The notes beneath the pieces were generated by a model. That model searched no databases. It was not told the DNA's origin and saw only the letters and a program-made list of their open reading frames with translations. The translations under genes and the position numbers were made by a program. Positions 1-11,154 of a stretch of 64,000 nucleotides of DNA are shown here, piece after piece. Position 1 is the first letter of the stretch; each line of letters starts with the position of its first letter. The stretch is from the NCBI GenBank assembly GCA_015146655.1, contig VKHL01000005.1:248001-312000 (forward strand). The letters are read 5' to 3'. The DNA is from Ochromonas danica (Eukaryota > Sar > Chrysophyceae > Chromulinales > Chromulinaceae).

Positions 1-273
1 GATGGATGGCTGAACCGAATCAGCTGACCACCATGGACTTTGACGGTAGACTTGATCTCGAAGGAAGATGACATGGCAGTGACAAGATGAATCTCACACT
101 CAAAGGTTGGATCTCTTACAGATAAGAAGATGATGATGATGATGATGACAGAGAGAACACCCCAATCTCGACATTTGCAAAGCTGGCCTTTAGCAGGCCT
201 CCAAACTTCCAAAGTTTGGCCATTTGGCCCCGTGTTGCCAAGTGGGCTGGGTGATGCATGAGAGACGAAGAAG
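1..273. other. Upstream region of the E1 gene
   Basis: Non-coding leader. It holds a short GAT trinucleotide run near 130-149 and a perfect 8-bp inverted repeat with a 3-nt spacer at 201-219 (CCAAACTT, then AAGTTTGG), about 55 bp before the start codon of the E1 gene. No other gene is visible. Confidence 0.5.
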
Positions 274-3200
274 ATGAGGATGATGAAGAGGCTGTTTGCT
301 TGCCTACTCCTTCTACTTATTGCAGTAGTTGGGGCCAATATAGGGCCAGTATTTTTGAAAACGAGAAATCCACTATCATCGCACTCCAACTCTTTGTCAA
401 TACCTCCAACCACACCTTCCAATGAGAGCATCGATGAGTCCTTCTATTCGCGTCAATTGCTCGTCTATGGAAAGTCAGCACAAGCCAAACTAGCCAATGC
501 AAGAGCACTCTTGGTTGGTAGAGGGCCTCTTCTGGATGAAACTGTCAAGAATTTGGCTCTATCTGGAGTGGGCAGTCTGGTCTTGTTGGCCGAGAAGAAG
601 GCAGAAGTAGAAGCAGAAGCACTGCAACAGCTCTCCTCCTCCCCTCCAACAGCATCTTTGTGTGGCCAGGATGTTGATCTAGCCGAGTACGCCAAGTCTC
701 TCAATCCTCATATCAAGGTCAGTGGCGGTAGTGAGGTTATGACCTGTTCATTGCCTCTAACTGTGTCTGTCTATACTAACTAAACACGTGATAATAAGGT
801 TGAAGTAGTCCCTCTAGAAAGCTTCTCACAGGCTAGTTCTTTGTTGTCTGGAGGTCATTTTGATGTGGTCATTCTGTGTGACGAGGGCTTGGATTCCCTC
901 AAGGCATGGAATGCTCTCAGCCGACAACAAAATGTTAAAATGATCTCCTCTACTGTAGTGGGGGTTACAGGGATGATCTTCACAGACTTGTTGGATAGAT
1001 TTGTTGTGGAAGATATTGAAGGAGAGTCTCATAAAGAGGTAGACATCAATCGCGTTGTTCCTTCTTGTTTCCATTGGATGCTCAGATTGGCTTTCCGTCA
1101 ATGCACAGGTACCGCTTAGTAGCTCGTGGGAAGGATTGGATAGTCCAAGTGATGATGCTCTTCTGCTTTGTATTGAGAGCATTCCAGAGGAGAAGCTGGG
1201 CTATGGCTTGAGCGATGTCATCGAGCTGCGCTCCAGTACAGACAGTCAATTAGTAATTCCAGCGACTGTAGAGAAAGTCATCAACACTCATAAAGTCGTA
1301 GTCCGCATTGATGGTCATAGCAAGTATCAAGAGTTGGTTCATGCAATCGAGAATCAATCAGGCCTGGCACAAAAGGTAGAGTGACTGTATCTGAAGTTGA
1401 TATGATATGATATGATATGATATGATATGTTGTTATAATCTTTGGTTTCATATTCTCTCTGTTCTCTCTTAGTTGAAGGCACAAAAGATTGTGAAGCATG
1501 AAAGCCTTCTCCAACAACTGTTGAAGCCTTCATTCAATCCAGCCAATGGCTGTTTGTCGCCGAAGCAAGATCGAGCTCTCTCGCTCGTCTTACTTGCTGC
1601 CTTCAAAGCCCGAGAGACGCTCAATAAGAGACTGCCGAAAAGTCGGAAGTTAACAAAACTGATATTTATTTCATCTGTGTTGCATGAGCTAAAGCTTCTT
1701 GGTGTGTCGAATGCAATGCTACCTATCAAGAAAGGTGGATTAGTTGGCGCTGATTGGGTAAAGCTTGTGGTGGATGGGTTTTACTCGAGTCAGTGCTCTC
1801 AATGTCCTGCTACAATCTCGATTATGGGAGCGATCGCAGCCCAAGAAGCTATCAAGGCTATTACTCAAATGTATGAGCCAATTTCTCAATTCCTCATGTT
1901 TGAATCGATTGATGCTTTACCTTTGAAGCCGCCGGGTTTTGATGAAGAAGAGATAGAGACAAAAGAGAGAGTCAGCTGCTATGGTTCAGAATTAATGGAA
2001 GAGATAGCAGGATTACGAGTCTTTGTCATTGGTTCAGGAGCTATTGGCTCGGAACTGTTGAAGAACTTTGCTTTGCTTGGTGTGGGTGTAGGTAAGAAGA
2101 ACAACACTTTGACCAGCACTGTGGATGGCAATTATAGCGCCAGCCCAGCAACCTTGTGGGAGGAATTCGGCTTGGCTGAAGGAGGCATTCTCATCACAGA
2201 CATGGATAGCATTGAGCGCAGCAATCTCAATCGCCAACTACTCTTCAGGTTCATATATTTCCTTTTACTCGACCTTTCTCTATTAATGTTGCCTCACATT
2301 GTTGTTCTTGTGTGCTTACAGAGAAAGACATATTGGCCTTCCAAAGGCATTGGTTGCCGCTGAACAAGTGCGGGGCATTCGACCTGATCTGCGCATTCAT
2401 GGCCTCACTTTAAAAGTTAGCAGTGAAACGGAAGAGATCTTTAGTGCCGCCTTCTGGCAGTCAACAGATGTGGTCATCACTGCTTTGGACAATGTTGAAG
2501 CCAGGAAGTATGTTGACGAGCAATGCTTGAAATATAAATGTTTTATGTTGGATTCAGGCACTCTCGGCACGAAAGCAAATACGCAGGTAGATACACAGTT
2601 GCAAATATTGCGTTTCTCTCAGTTTTATCATTCATATCTGCATGAACTGTATTTTGTGGTCCGTCAGGTGGTTATACCTTATCTAACTGAAACCTACTCA
2701 TCTTCTGCTGATCCTCCGGAGGAAGCTGTCCCGTTGTGTACTATCAAGAGCTTTCCTTATCAAGTAAGGGCATCCATTATCAAGTTGCTAACTTTTGCAC
2801 TATTTTGAAACTAATTTTTTCATCGACATTTTAATCTACTCGTTAGCCTGAACATTGTGTGGCCTGGGCGAAAAATATGTTTAACCAGTATTTTCAACAG
2901 GACATTCAGAACTTGAACACTATCTGCTCCACACTCTCTTCCTCGTCTTTGCCATCGAAAGATATTCTACAATCATGGAGTGTCGAGCTTACCCATGAAG
3001 ATCAAATTTCGTTGATTCGTTCCTTGTCGTGTCAAGGTCAATCGTCTGCAGACATTCGATCTGCACTCACGTGGGCGAGAGAGACATTCATCACAATCTT
3101 TCGAAAAGAAGTCGAACAACTGATGCGAGATCACCCATTAGACTCTCTGGATGATGAAGGATTGCCTTTTTGGGGTGGATCCCGGAGAGTACCTAAACTT

Positions 3201-5540
3201 ATTCCATTTGATTTGAATGATCCTCTCGTTGCAGAATTCTTGGTATGGTCAACGTTTTTGTACTTGCGATCTTATGGTATGAAGCCGACTACATTCGAGA
3301 CTATAATTCAGGAGATGAAAAGTCAACAACCCATTGAAACAGTTGCATCCAATCCGCTGGGCGAACAATCCACTGCCCTTGAGCAACTGGCCGAAAAGTT
3401 CTATTCCCAAGACAATTTCAATAGATGGAAACATCTACAAAGCATGGAATTTGAGAAAGATGATCTTTCTTTGGGGCATGTTCAATGGGTGAGAGCTGCA
3501 GCCAATCTGCGTGCTCGACTCTATGGCATTCGCGAGCTGGAGACGTTGGAGGTACAAAAGCTTGCAGGTAATATTATCCCTGCATTGGCAACAACAACTT
3601 CAGTGGTTGGAGGGTTGATTACTCAAGAATTAGTCAAAGTTGCGACAGAGCGACTTGCTTTCAAACACTTCCAACAGTCTCGTCTATCGGCCCCATTGCC
3701 ACCTCTCCCACCAGCTATCAATAGTCAACCTGCTCGAAGAAGATCTTTGTCACGATGGTTTCGGTCCAAGTTACCATCATTAGCTTCATTCAATAAGAGT
3801 CCCTTCAAAGATGAAGATGAAAGAGAGGAAGAAGGAGAAACAGCAAAGAAGATGGTTCCTCTTCCTGGGAATGACCCTCGATTGGAAGCGTTCAAGCTCT
3901 TCATTCGCCAGAATAAAGACAGATTGCTAAAGAAGTTTCGCAACGCTTTTGTCAATCTTGCCAGACCGTTGGTGGCATTCACTCAACCCATGGAGGCTCC
4001 GCCGTCCACTTTCTTGCATTATGCCTACAATCTGTGGGATCAGATTGAAGTACCCATCGACCTGGAAGATTTGACTTTGCGAGGACTTGCAGATTATTTG
4101 GATCGCCAGTTTGACTTACAGATCGTCTCGGTGGCCATGGAAGATCAATTGCTCTTCGCTAACTTCTTGCCCGACAAAGAGCAGCTGCTGGACCTTCCTC
4201 TTATGGATGTATTGGATAAACTCTCACAGGAGATGGAGGAACCAACTAGCGAGAGGGAGGAAAGAACTTCTTCGGGTAATATCTACGAAGGTGGGGCCGT
4301 ACCAACTGCCAGGCCCACTCCCCTTCCTGCTTCCTCTGAATGGACCTCTCCTTCAGAGAATCTCAGTAGTGAAGAAGACAAACTATTGCCAATTAGCGAA
4401 GACAAAGAACAAATAGCACCTTCTGCCCAGGAAGAAGAGCCGAATGAGGAAGAAGAAGGGGAGAAAGATGGCGAGGGTGAGGATGAAGAGGAAGATGATG
4501 GTGATGATGATGATGATGAGGAGGAGGAGGATGAAATCAAGGAGAAGGCGGGAAAAACCGAGGAGGAGGGTGAAGACGAAGAGGATGATGAAGATGAAAA
4601 CGATAAAGAGGAAAGAAAAGACAGCTGCCAGCAAGCCCAGGTGGATATGATGAGCACCTCATATGATATATCGAGCGAAGCTTCGTCTGATTTCCGAACT
4701 TCAGCGAGCGAAGAAGTTGTGAGTGGGAATGATGCACTCGCTGAAGAAATTGAATCCATAGATGACATTGATGTCGAAGAGGAAGAGAGCAACGAGGAGA
4801 TCGACGAAGATGGGGACAATAAAGAGGGGAATGAGGAGGAAGACCATGAAGAGGAAGAGGAGGGCGGTGTTGAGGAGGAAAGAGAGAGAGTTGCGGCAGA
4901 TCCCGATCTCTCAAGTGAGAAGACGCCTTTGTCGTCTAGATCTCTGGATGGCGATGAAATTGATGAAAACACCAATAGCAATGAAGACAACGAAGAAGAT
5001 GAGAATGGTGAAGACAATGAAGAAGATGAGAATGGTGAAGACAACGAAGAAGACGAGAATGGTGAAGACAATGAAGAAGACGAGAGTGGTGAAGACAATG
5101 AAGAGGGCGACAGTGGGGATGATAAGCGCGGCCAAGATGTAGAAGCAAGGAAAGAAAGGGAAATGTCTCAGGAGGATGCAAGTGACCAGATCTTGCCTAC
5201 AGAGTCTCCTTCGTCACAGGAGAGAGATGATGATATAGCAGCCACTTCTTCCATCCCTTCTCTTCCCAGGTCGACAAAGCTACCTCTGCGTGCCGGCAGA
5301 AGTCGGCGCTTCCTAGAGGGCAAAAAGTTCATTGTCTTGGATGTGATTGCTGCTCTGCCTAGTGAAGGAGGTGATGAAGACGATGGCTTCGAGGTGCATA
5401 TGCCACCCATAATAGTGAAGATAGGAGAAAAGAAGTCGCCATCATGCTACTCGCCAAAGCAAGCTTCTTGGAGGAACAGATGGAGAGGGTGGTTGCAATC
5501 AGTGACGACGAAGATTCGACCCAAACGTGAAAAGCGATGA
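274..5540 (+). CDS. UBA1: Ubiquitin-activating enzyme E1 with N-terminal signal peptide
   Basis: E1 activates ubiquitin with ATP, carries it on a cysteine and passes it to E2 enzymes. Seven exons fit: 274-717, 799-1038, 1109-1375, 1473-2248, 2322-2586, 2668-2763, 2847-5540, giving 1593 residues against about 1050 usual. Residues 1-20 form a hydrophobic signal peptide, followed by about 30 Ser/Thr/Pro-rich residues before the normal E1 start (FYSRQLLVYG). The active adenylation domain begins near residue 500 (GSGAIGSELL), followed by TDMDSIERSNLNRQ and DSGTLGTK. The catalytic Cys is about residue 688 in PLCTIKSFP. The C-terminal ubiquitin-fold domain (from about 1090) is split by about 350 acidic residues and resumes near 1515. 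The signal peptide suggests a periplastid (SELMA) E1 rather than the cytosolic one; this is inference. The enzyme family is certain. Confidence 0.93.
1376..1472 (+). repeat. Intron 3 of the E1 gene with (TATGA)n microsatellite
   Basis: GT-AG intron of 97 bp. About six copies of the pentanucleotide TATGA lie at 1399-1429, followed by a pyrimidine-rich tract and the acceptor at 1471-1472. Confidence 0.8.
4978..5115 (+). repeat. 27-bp tandem repeat coding acidic units
   Basis: About four and a half copies of a 27-bp unit encode the nine-residue unit GEDNEEDEN inside the acidic insert of the E1. The copies differ mostly at silent positions (GAC/GAT, AAC/AAT), so they are recent but not identical. 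The frame is kept throughout. Confidence 0.85.
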
Positions 5541-5696
5541 AGTCCACCTAAAGTCTGAACAGTTTTTTGTGTAATTTACAATTAAATTTCGTGGATAACA
5601 ATAGTGTTAAGCTGTGGTCTTGTCTATCTGACAGGTTTTGCTCATTGAAGAATGGAATCTGGGAATGTGCTGGAGATTCAAAACCTCACACAAAAC

Positions 5697-5732
<36 letters not shown>

Positions 5733-5866
5733 TTGAAGGAGGGGAGGGTGATTGAAGAAGGCGGCCTGTGCCGCCAGGACTGAGGCAGCAGCACAGCACG
5801 CCACCAAGCCAAGAAGAACTGCCCAACATCATCAATTCTATTCTCATTCATCGAGTGTGATTTAAC
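5541..5866. other. Intergenic region, E1 to GCDH
   Basis: It contains a clean (CGAAAA)6 hexanucleotide run at 5697-5732 and about 110 bp of likely 5' leader for the downstream gene. No further gene is seen. Short open frames here are low complexity from the repeat. Confidence 0.6.
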
Positions 5867-7201
5867 ATGCTGGGAAGAGTCTTGAAGTTGGAAGGAACTG
5901 TTGTGCGATCTTCCTTAAATGGAAGTCATCGTGCTCTTGCGACAAAGCAGAAAATGCTTTGGGATGATGCCTTGTTGTGGAAACAGCAACTGTCCGATGA
6001 AGAGCAAATGATTATGGATAGTGCCAACGGTTACTGCCATACCAAATTGATGCCTCGTGCCTTAGAAGCCAATCGCAAGGAGATTTTCGACAGAAGCATC
6101 ATGGAAGAGATGGGTGAGTTGGGTTTCTTGGGACCCACTATCCAAGGATATGGCTGTGCTGGTGTCAACTACGTCTCCTATGGATTGATTGCCAACGCCA
6201 TCGAGAGAGTTGATAGTGGTTATCGTTCTGCGATGAGTGTTCAGTCTTCCTTGGTGATGTGGCCCATCTATTCCTATGGCTCAGATGCCCAGAAGGAAAA
6301 GTACTTGCCAGAATTGGCCTCGGGAAAGAAGATTGGTAAGTGAGCTCTTCCTCTTTTCTACTTATGCTCCTTAGTGGATCTAATACTAATGTTTGTATTG
6401 GCAGGTTGCTTCGGTTTGACGGAGCCTAACCATGGCAGTGACCCTGGCAGCATGGAATGCCGAGCAAGACAGCAGCCTGACGGTTCTTTCTTGCTTTCCG
6501 GAGCTAAGAACTGGATTACCAACTCTCCTATTGCCGATGTTTTTGTTGTGTGGGCAAAGGATGATCATGGCGATATCCGCGGCTTCATTCTGGAGAAGGG
6601 TTGGGCTGGTCTCAGCGCTCCTGCCATCGAGGGCAAGTTCAGCTTGAGAGCTTCTATTACTGGCATGATCTTCATGGACAACGTTCATGTTCCCAAGGAG
6701 AATATGCTCCCCAAGGCTAAAGGTCTTGGTGGTCCTTTCGGCTGTCTGAACAATGCTCGTTATGGCATTGCTTGGGGTTCTCTTGGTGCTGCCGAGTTCT
6801 GCTATGAAACTGCTCGCTCTTATGTGCTCAGCCGCAAGCAGTTTGGCTCTCCTCTTGCTGCCAATCAGTTAGTTCAGAAGAAGTTAGCTGACATGTACAC
6901 CGAAATTGCTCTGGGTTACCAATCCGTTCTCCGAGTGGGTCGTTTGATGGACGAAGGCAAGTACTGCCCTGAGATGATTTCTCTTGTGAAGCGCAACTCT
7001 TGTGGCAAGTCGTTAGATATTGCTCGTGTCGCAAGAGATATGCTTGGAGGAAATGGTATTTCTGACGAGTATCATATTATTCGCCATGTGATGAACTTGG
7101 AGGCTGTCAACACCTACGAGGGCACTCATGATATTCACGCCCTCATCCTTGGCAGAGCCATCACTGAGATTCCTGCCTTTGTACCTCTTAAGCAGGCTTA
7201 A
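5867..7201 (+). CDS. GCDH: Glutaryl-CoA dehydrogenase, mitochondrial
   Basis: FAD-dependent acyl-CoA dehydrogenase that oxidises and decarboxylates glutaryl-CoA to crotonyl-CoA in lysine and tryptophan breakdown. Two exons, 5867-6335 and 6405-7201, join in phase 1 to give 421 residues, close to the human length of 438. The N-terminus is basic and Ser/Leu-rich without acids, as in a mitochondrial presequence. Family landmarks are [21 protein letters not shown], the C-terminal [10 protein letters not shown] and [16 protein letters not shown]. The Glu in the last motif (about residue 395) matches the catalytic base of GCDH. The call is specific because this last motif separates GCDH from other acyl-CoA dehydrogenases. 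Confidence 0.95.
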
Positions 7202-7738
7202 GGCGAGTAGATGCACTTCACTACCTACCGTGTAGAAGACAGCCCCATGATGTGTATCTTTAACTGATAAGTTTAGGTCTTTGAGAAACAGAAATGGGTT
7301 TCGGATTTGACGGGTTGGCAGCTTGTGACCCAAATGGGCTTGGGCTTGGGCTTAGGTCTGTTGGCGACAAACATTTCGTTGCCCACCATTGTTAACGAGC
7401 ATGAATCAGAGCAGCTTTAACAGCCCAGGTCCCAGCTATCGGGGTGAGAGGGACCCCTTTAGTACCTCTCTCCTCCTTGGTGACAATCGATCCAGCGTAA
7501 GTGGAATAAAAGCTTTTTGACTTGACCTCTGTCTGATGAGATGTCATCATTGTTTTGCTCATCCTACCCACCAGGCACACAAGCAAAAAGCTGTTTCACC
7601 TCGTCAAAATGTGTCATTGCATGATATTCAGTCCAGGTATAAATCAACTATCCTCTGCTGTGATTCCATCTAATCGTTGTGGTCTCATTGCAACTGTCTG
7701 GTGGTGTGTGTGTTATTGTGTTTAGTGACAAACGAAGC
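7202..7738. other. Intergenic region, GCDH to Nup35
   Basis: No gene seen. A short TGGGCT triplication lies near 7334-7352. The rest is unremarkable 3' and 5' flanking DNA. Confidence 0.4.
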
Positions 7739-8598
7739 ATGATGGATGCCTCTACACCCATTAGTCCTACACTATTAGAGAAGAAGAAGCTAAGTGAGCA
7801 TCAGAGTTTGTCTAAGATTCAAGCTCATAAACCACCCAGTGCCCTGCCGCCCGTCACCTCGGCCATACTCGACGATGTGAGACTTCCCAGCAATACTGAA
7901 TCAGACCTTGCCTCTAGATTGCATGCAAAACAAAACGAATCTTTTCAAGCCTTTGAAACTCCTTTAAAAGGCAAGTGTTTCTTCTTTCATACTTATTGCC
8001 ATAATTGTTGTTGTAATTTGAATTCTTTGTTATTGTTGTTTTGAATGAAGTGGCTGATTTGCATGTTGGTCGGAGTCCTCTGAAAGACTTGCAAGTCAGC
8101 TTGCCTGTCAATCGCCAAGAAGTACTTTGGAGCTCTTGGATTATGGTCTTCGGCTTTGACACTACTCAATCACCTTCCAATATTCTGCAGCGCTTCCAAA
8201 CCTTTGGAGAGATTGTACAACACCGCTTAGGTGCTGGAAATTGGCTCTTTATTCGCTACTATTCACCTGTTCAAGCAGAGCGAGCAGCATGTCAACATAT
8301 GACCTACTTGTCCAGTACTTCCATGGCAGGTGTTCAGCAGATGAACAGCTCACTGGGTCGTCAGATGAATCTACGACTAACAGAGGATGGAGGCCTTGTG
8401 ACAGATGATGCTGCTCAGACTTACTGGAGCAATCCAGAAGAACTGCAGTTGCGCAGACGGCAACGTGGCCGAGTAGAGAGTGTAGCACAGCACAGCGAGG
8501 TCGATGCTGACAGTCAGGAAGATGATGGATTATACCTGCGTCCTCAACGTCGGAAGAGTGTTTGCGAGCAGTTACTTGACTACTTCTGGGCTTATTAA
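7739..8598 (+). CDS. NUP35: Nucleoporin Nup35/Nup53
   Basis: Nuclear pore subunit of the inner ring that links the pore scaffold to membrane and other Nups. Two exons, 7739-7970 and 8051-8598, give 259 residues. The join needs a GC donor (AG|GCAAGT) at 7971 and an AG acceptor at 8049-8050; it restores a Val codon and keeps the frame. Residues 1-80 are disordered and Ser/Pro-rich. From about 105 comes the MPPN/RRM fold of the family: WIMVFGFD, a loop, then GNWLFIRYYSPVQAERA. The C-terminus ends in an aromatic membrane-binding-like helix (LLDYFWAY), like the LFGW end of animal Nup35. Two in-frame ATGs at 7739 and 7742 could start it. Confidence 0.85.
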
Positions 8599-8696
8599 CA
8601 AAAACAAAAATAACAACTGTCTAAATTAAGATGGTCATCAATAAAGGAAGATAATAATACTGTAGATGATGTTGCTTTCTGTATTACTACTACCAC

Positions 8697-9593
8697 TCAG
8701 ACAAACTCTCTTTGCAGCATTGTTGCAGCTAACGTCGTTTTACTAACTTGGACACGTTGTTGCTGAAGAGCTCGCAAGCGAGACTTCTCAGCAGCTTTCT
8801 TCAGAGTGGCGACATAATCTTGAAGTTTTGGAGGCTCAGTCACTCTCTCACCAAAGGCTACAGCAGAAGATGATGACGACGATGAGCTAGGCTCATGATG
8901 ATCTAACGAGGAGTCGATGCGACGAGGAATGAAGTGTTCATCAGGAAGGGCATCATTGCGTCGCTGCTCCTCCTTGGCTCTCTTCTTCACTTTCTTCTCC
9001 TTCATCTTCTCCTTCCTTCGAATAGCTGACTTGCGCAATTTCGGTATCTCTTCCAAAAGAGCTTTGCGAGTCTCTTCTCGTACACGCTTTTGAAAAGCTT
9101 GTAAGGTCTCACCTTTGCGTTGAGATTCGATCGAAGGCGCGGCTTTGGAAGGCTTGGGCTGGAAGTGCAATCATCGAGTGAGTGAGTGAATGAGTGTGTG
9201 TGTTGAGAGTGTGAGGATGTAAAGAGAACATACCTTCTGACTCTCCAACTCCTTGAGTAACGCTTGTTCATCTAATTCAGTGGGGTCCATCTCTTCCATT
9301 CGTTTGATTCGCTTGGATAAGAGGCGCTGCTTCTTCCGCCCTGGACACAAACAATAGAGAATAATGAGATTGTGTGAGGGTGCCAGGCATTTATTGACTA
9401 ACGCTTTTTCTCGAAGAGTTCGGGAGGGTCGTCATGGCTGGTGTCGAATGTGTTTTTCGTCTTCTTCTTGGAGAAAGGATCGCAAGCTAGAATAGAGAGA
9501 AGAGAAAGAGAAGGACTTAGAGTAGTAAGAGGAAAGCACTATAGAGATAGAGTTATCACCTTTGATAGCCTTGTATCGCCTCACTCGTCCCAT
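8697..9593 (-). CDS. Basic coiled-coil protein, CCDC137-like
   Basis: Four exons on the minus strand (9593-9560, 9486-9403, 9340-9234, 9158-8697) give 228 residues. The start MGRVRRYKAIK followed by ACDPFSKKK, then the segment GETLQAFQKRVREETRKAL and long Lys/Arg/Glu helices, resemble the CCDC137 family of nuclear/nucleolar proteins; the exact role is not settled. A run of eight serines near residue 170 is low complexity. The gene is convergent with Nup35, with stops 98 bp apart. I am sure of the gene, less so of the family. Confidence 0.7.
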
Positions 9594-9887
9594 GGCAATA
9601 ACGTTACTGCTCTAGGCAATGAACGAATTGAATGGAATGGGCAAGCAGCAGGGTTAACTATTACTGCGATGCGTGGGGATGGTCCAAAGTAATCCCTTAA
9701 GTGTGTTTGCTTCACTAGACTAGGTCAGTGTGAAGACTAGGTCATACATCTAGTGGGTTGTTTCCATCACATCAACCACAAGACAAATAGATCCTCACAT
9801 ATGGCTAGAGAACTAAAGGTTTAACTCCACAACTACTGCAGACACAACTACTGAAAAGCAAGGGTACTTCGCTAGTCTCACAGCATC

Positions 9888-10949
9888 TTACGCTATCTCT
9901 TCTGATGTCTTCGCCTCCCCCTGTTTGGACTCGGACTCTTCTTCCTCAAATACAAAGGTACCCGTCTTCAACTGTAACTGAATCATATCAATCTCTTCAA
10001 TCGTCTTGGCAGCTTCAATAGCTCGTTTAATTTGTGCCTTTTGACTCTCTGTCAAGTTCTGTGTGGCAGATTTCGATGTGCCATTGCTACTCGAAGAGTG
10101 TTGCAGAGTGCCGCCTTCTGCCTTTATGGTGGCGAGGAATGCCTGCCCAGCAGGAGATTTGAACAATTTTTTGGCTTCTTCTCGTTCTTTCTTGCTAACT
10201 TTGCGATAATCTAAGACCTTCAAGGAAGGTAATGCATGGATGGAATAGAGGCGATAATGCTGCTTCAAGGCGACCGGATTGTCCAGAAGAGACAACACTT
10301 CCAACCGCCGCAAATTACTCAATTTGGCAATTTCTGATAGATGGGCGATGCGGTTGTTAGTGAGGATCAATCCGGTGAGAGACGTTAAGACCTCTCCAAG
10401 GGAGTTTCCTAGCTTGCTAATGTGGTTATTGTTGACCAAGAGGACAGACAGACGGCGCATGGCGGGGAAGCCGTCCAGCTTCTTCACCTCATTGTCAGAG
10501 AGGTCAATGGCATCATACTGGTCCTGAAGAAACCACCACCACCAGAAGAGAAGTTAGTGTCAAATAATTGCAAAGAAGTCCATAGGGTAATGGATGAAGA
10601 GTCTCACCTGTAGGATGGCCAGGTTCTCAATGGCCGGAACCTTCAATCCTAGTCCATCAACCAAACAAAAATAGCACACGCAGAGAGGACATTGAGAGAG
10701 AAGAGGAAAGGTTAGTGAGGCATGTGGTGCAGCATGTGGTGTAGAGGTCAGACAGGGGCAGGCAGGCAGCCAGTCAGGCAGTCACTGGGCAGTCAATCAA
10801 TCACCTCTCAGATTGATCTCTCGTTCTCGATAAGCATTCAAATAATTCTCCGCGCTCTAAGGATATGACGAAAGGTAAGTAAGGAGAATGAGAAAAGCAG
10901 GGTGGAAGGGGGTGGCTACCAAGAGAACATCTGCCGTCAGTCGCACCAT
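9888..10949 (-). CDS. SNRPA1: U2 snRNP protein A' (U2A')
   Basis: Leucine-rich-repeat subunit of the spliceosomal U2 snRNP; with U2B'' it binds stem-loop IV of U2 snRNA. Four minus-strand exons (10949-10920, 10856-10805, 10648-10608, 10523-9888) join in phases 0, 1, 0 to give 252 residues, close to human U2A' at 255. It begins MVRLTADVL and carries EREINLRG, DAIDLSDNEVKKLDGFP and LLVNNNHI. The LRR cap LEVLSLLDNP..KQHYRLY and LKVLDYRKVSKKEREEA are the family signature. The C-terminal 80 residues are charged and less conserved. The first coding exon is only ten codons. Confidence 0.94.
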
Positions 10950-11154
10950 TTTCGTTTTTCTCTTCGCGATCGATTCAATTGCCCAACTCCGCCACACAGC
11001 CTAAATCTGGGTGTTTGAGAATTTGGGTGTCTAGTGGACTGACTGCTGCACTATACTATACTCGCCTATACTGAAGAATAGTAATAGTTGTAGAAAACTG
11101 CTGTGTGTCTTGTTTACAACAATAATCAACATTATAAGATCATCCACTAGACCA

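Noticed and set aside
2092-2180. Possible short intron inside the E1 adenylation domain
   Set aside because: A GTAAGAAG donor is present, but no acceptor restores the frame to ILITDMD, while the open frame reads through as a loop of about 30 residues.
4283-5098. 271-codon Ser-rich open frame on the minus strand
   Set aside because: It is the reverse of the Glu/Asp-rich E1 insert (GAA/GAT read as TTC/ATC and TCC/TCT) and has no features of its own.
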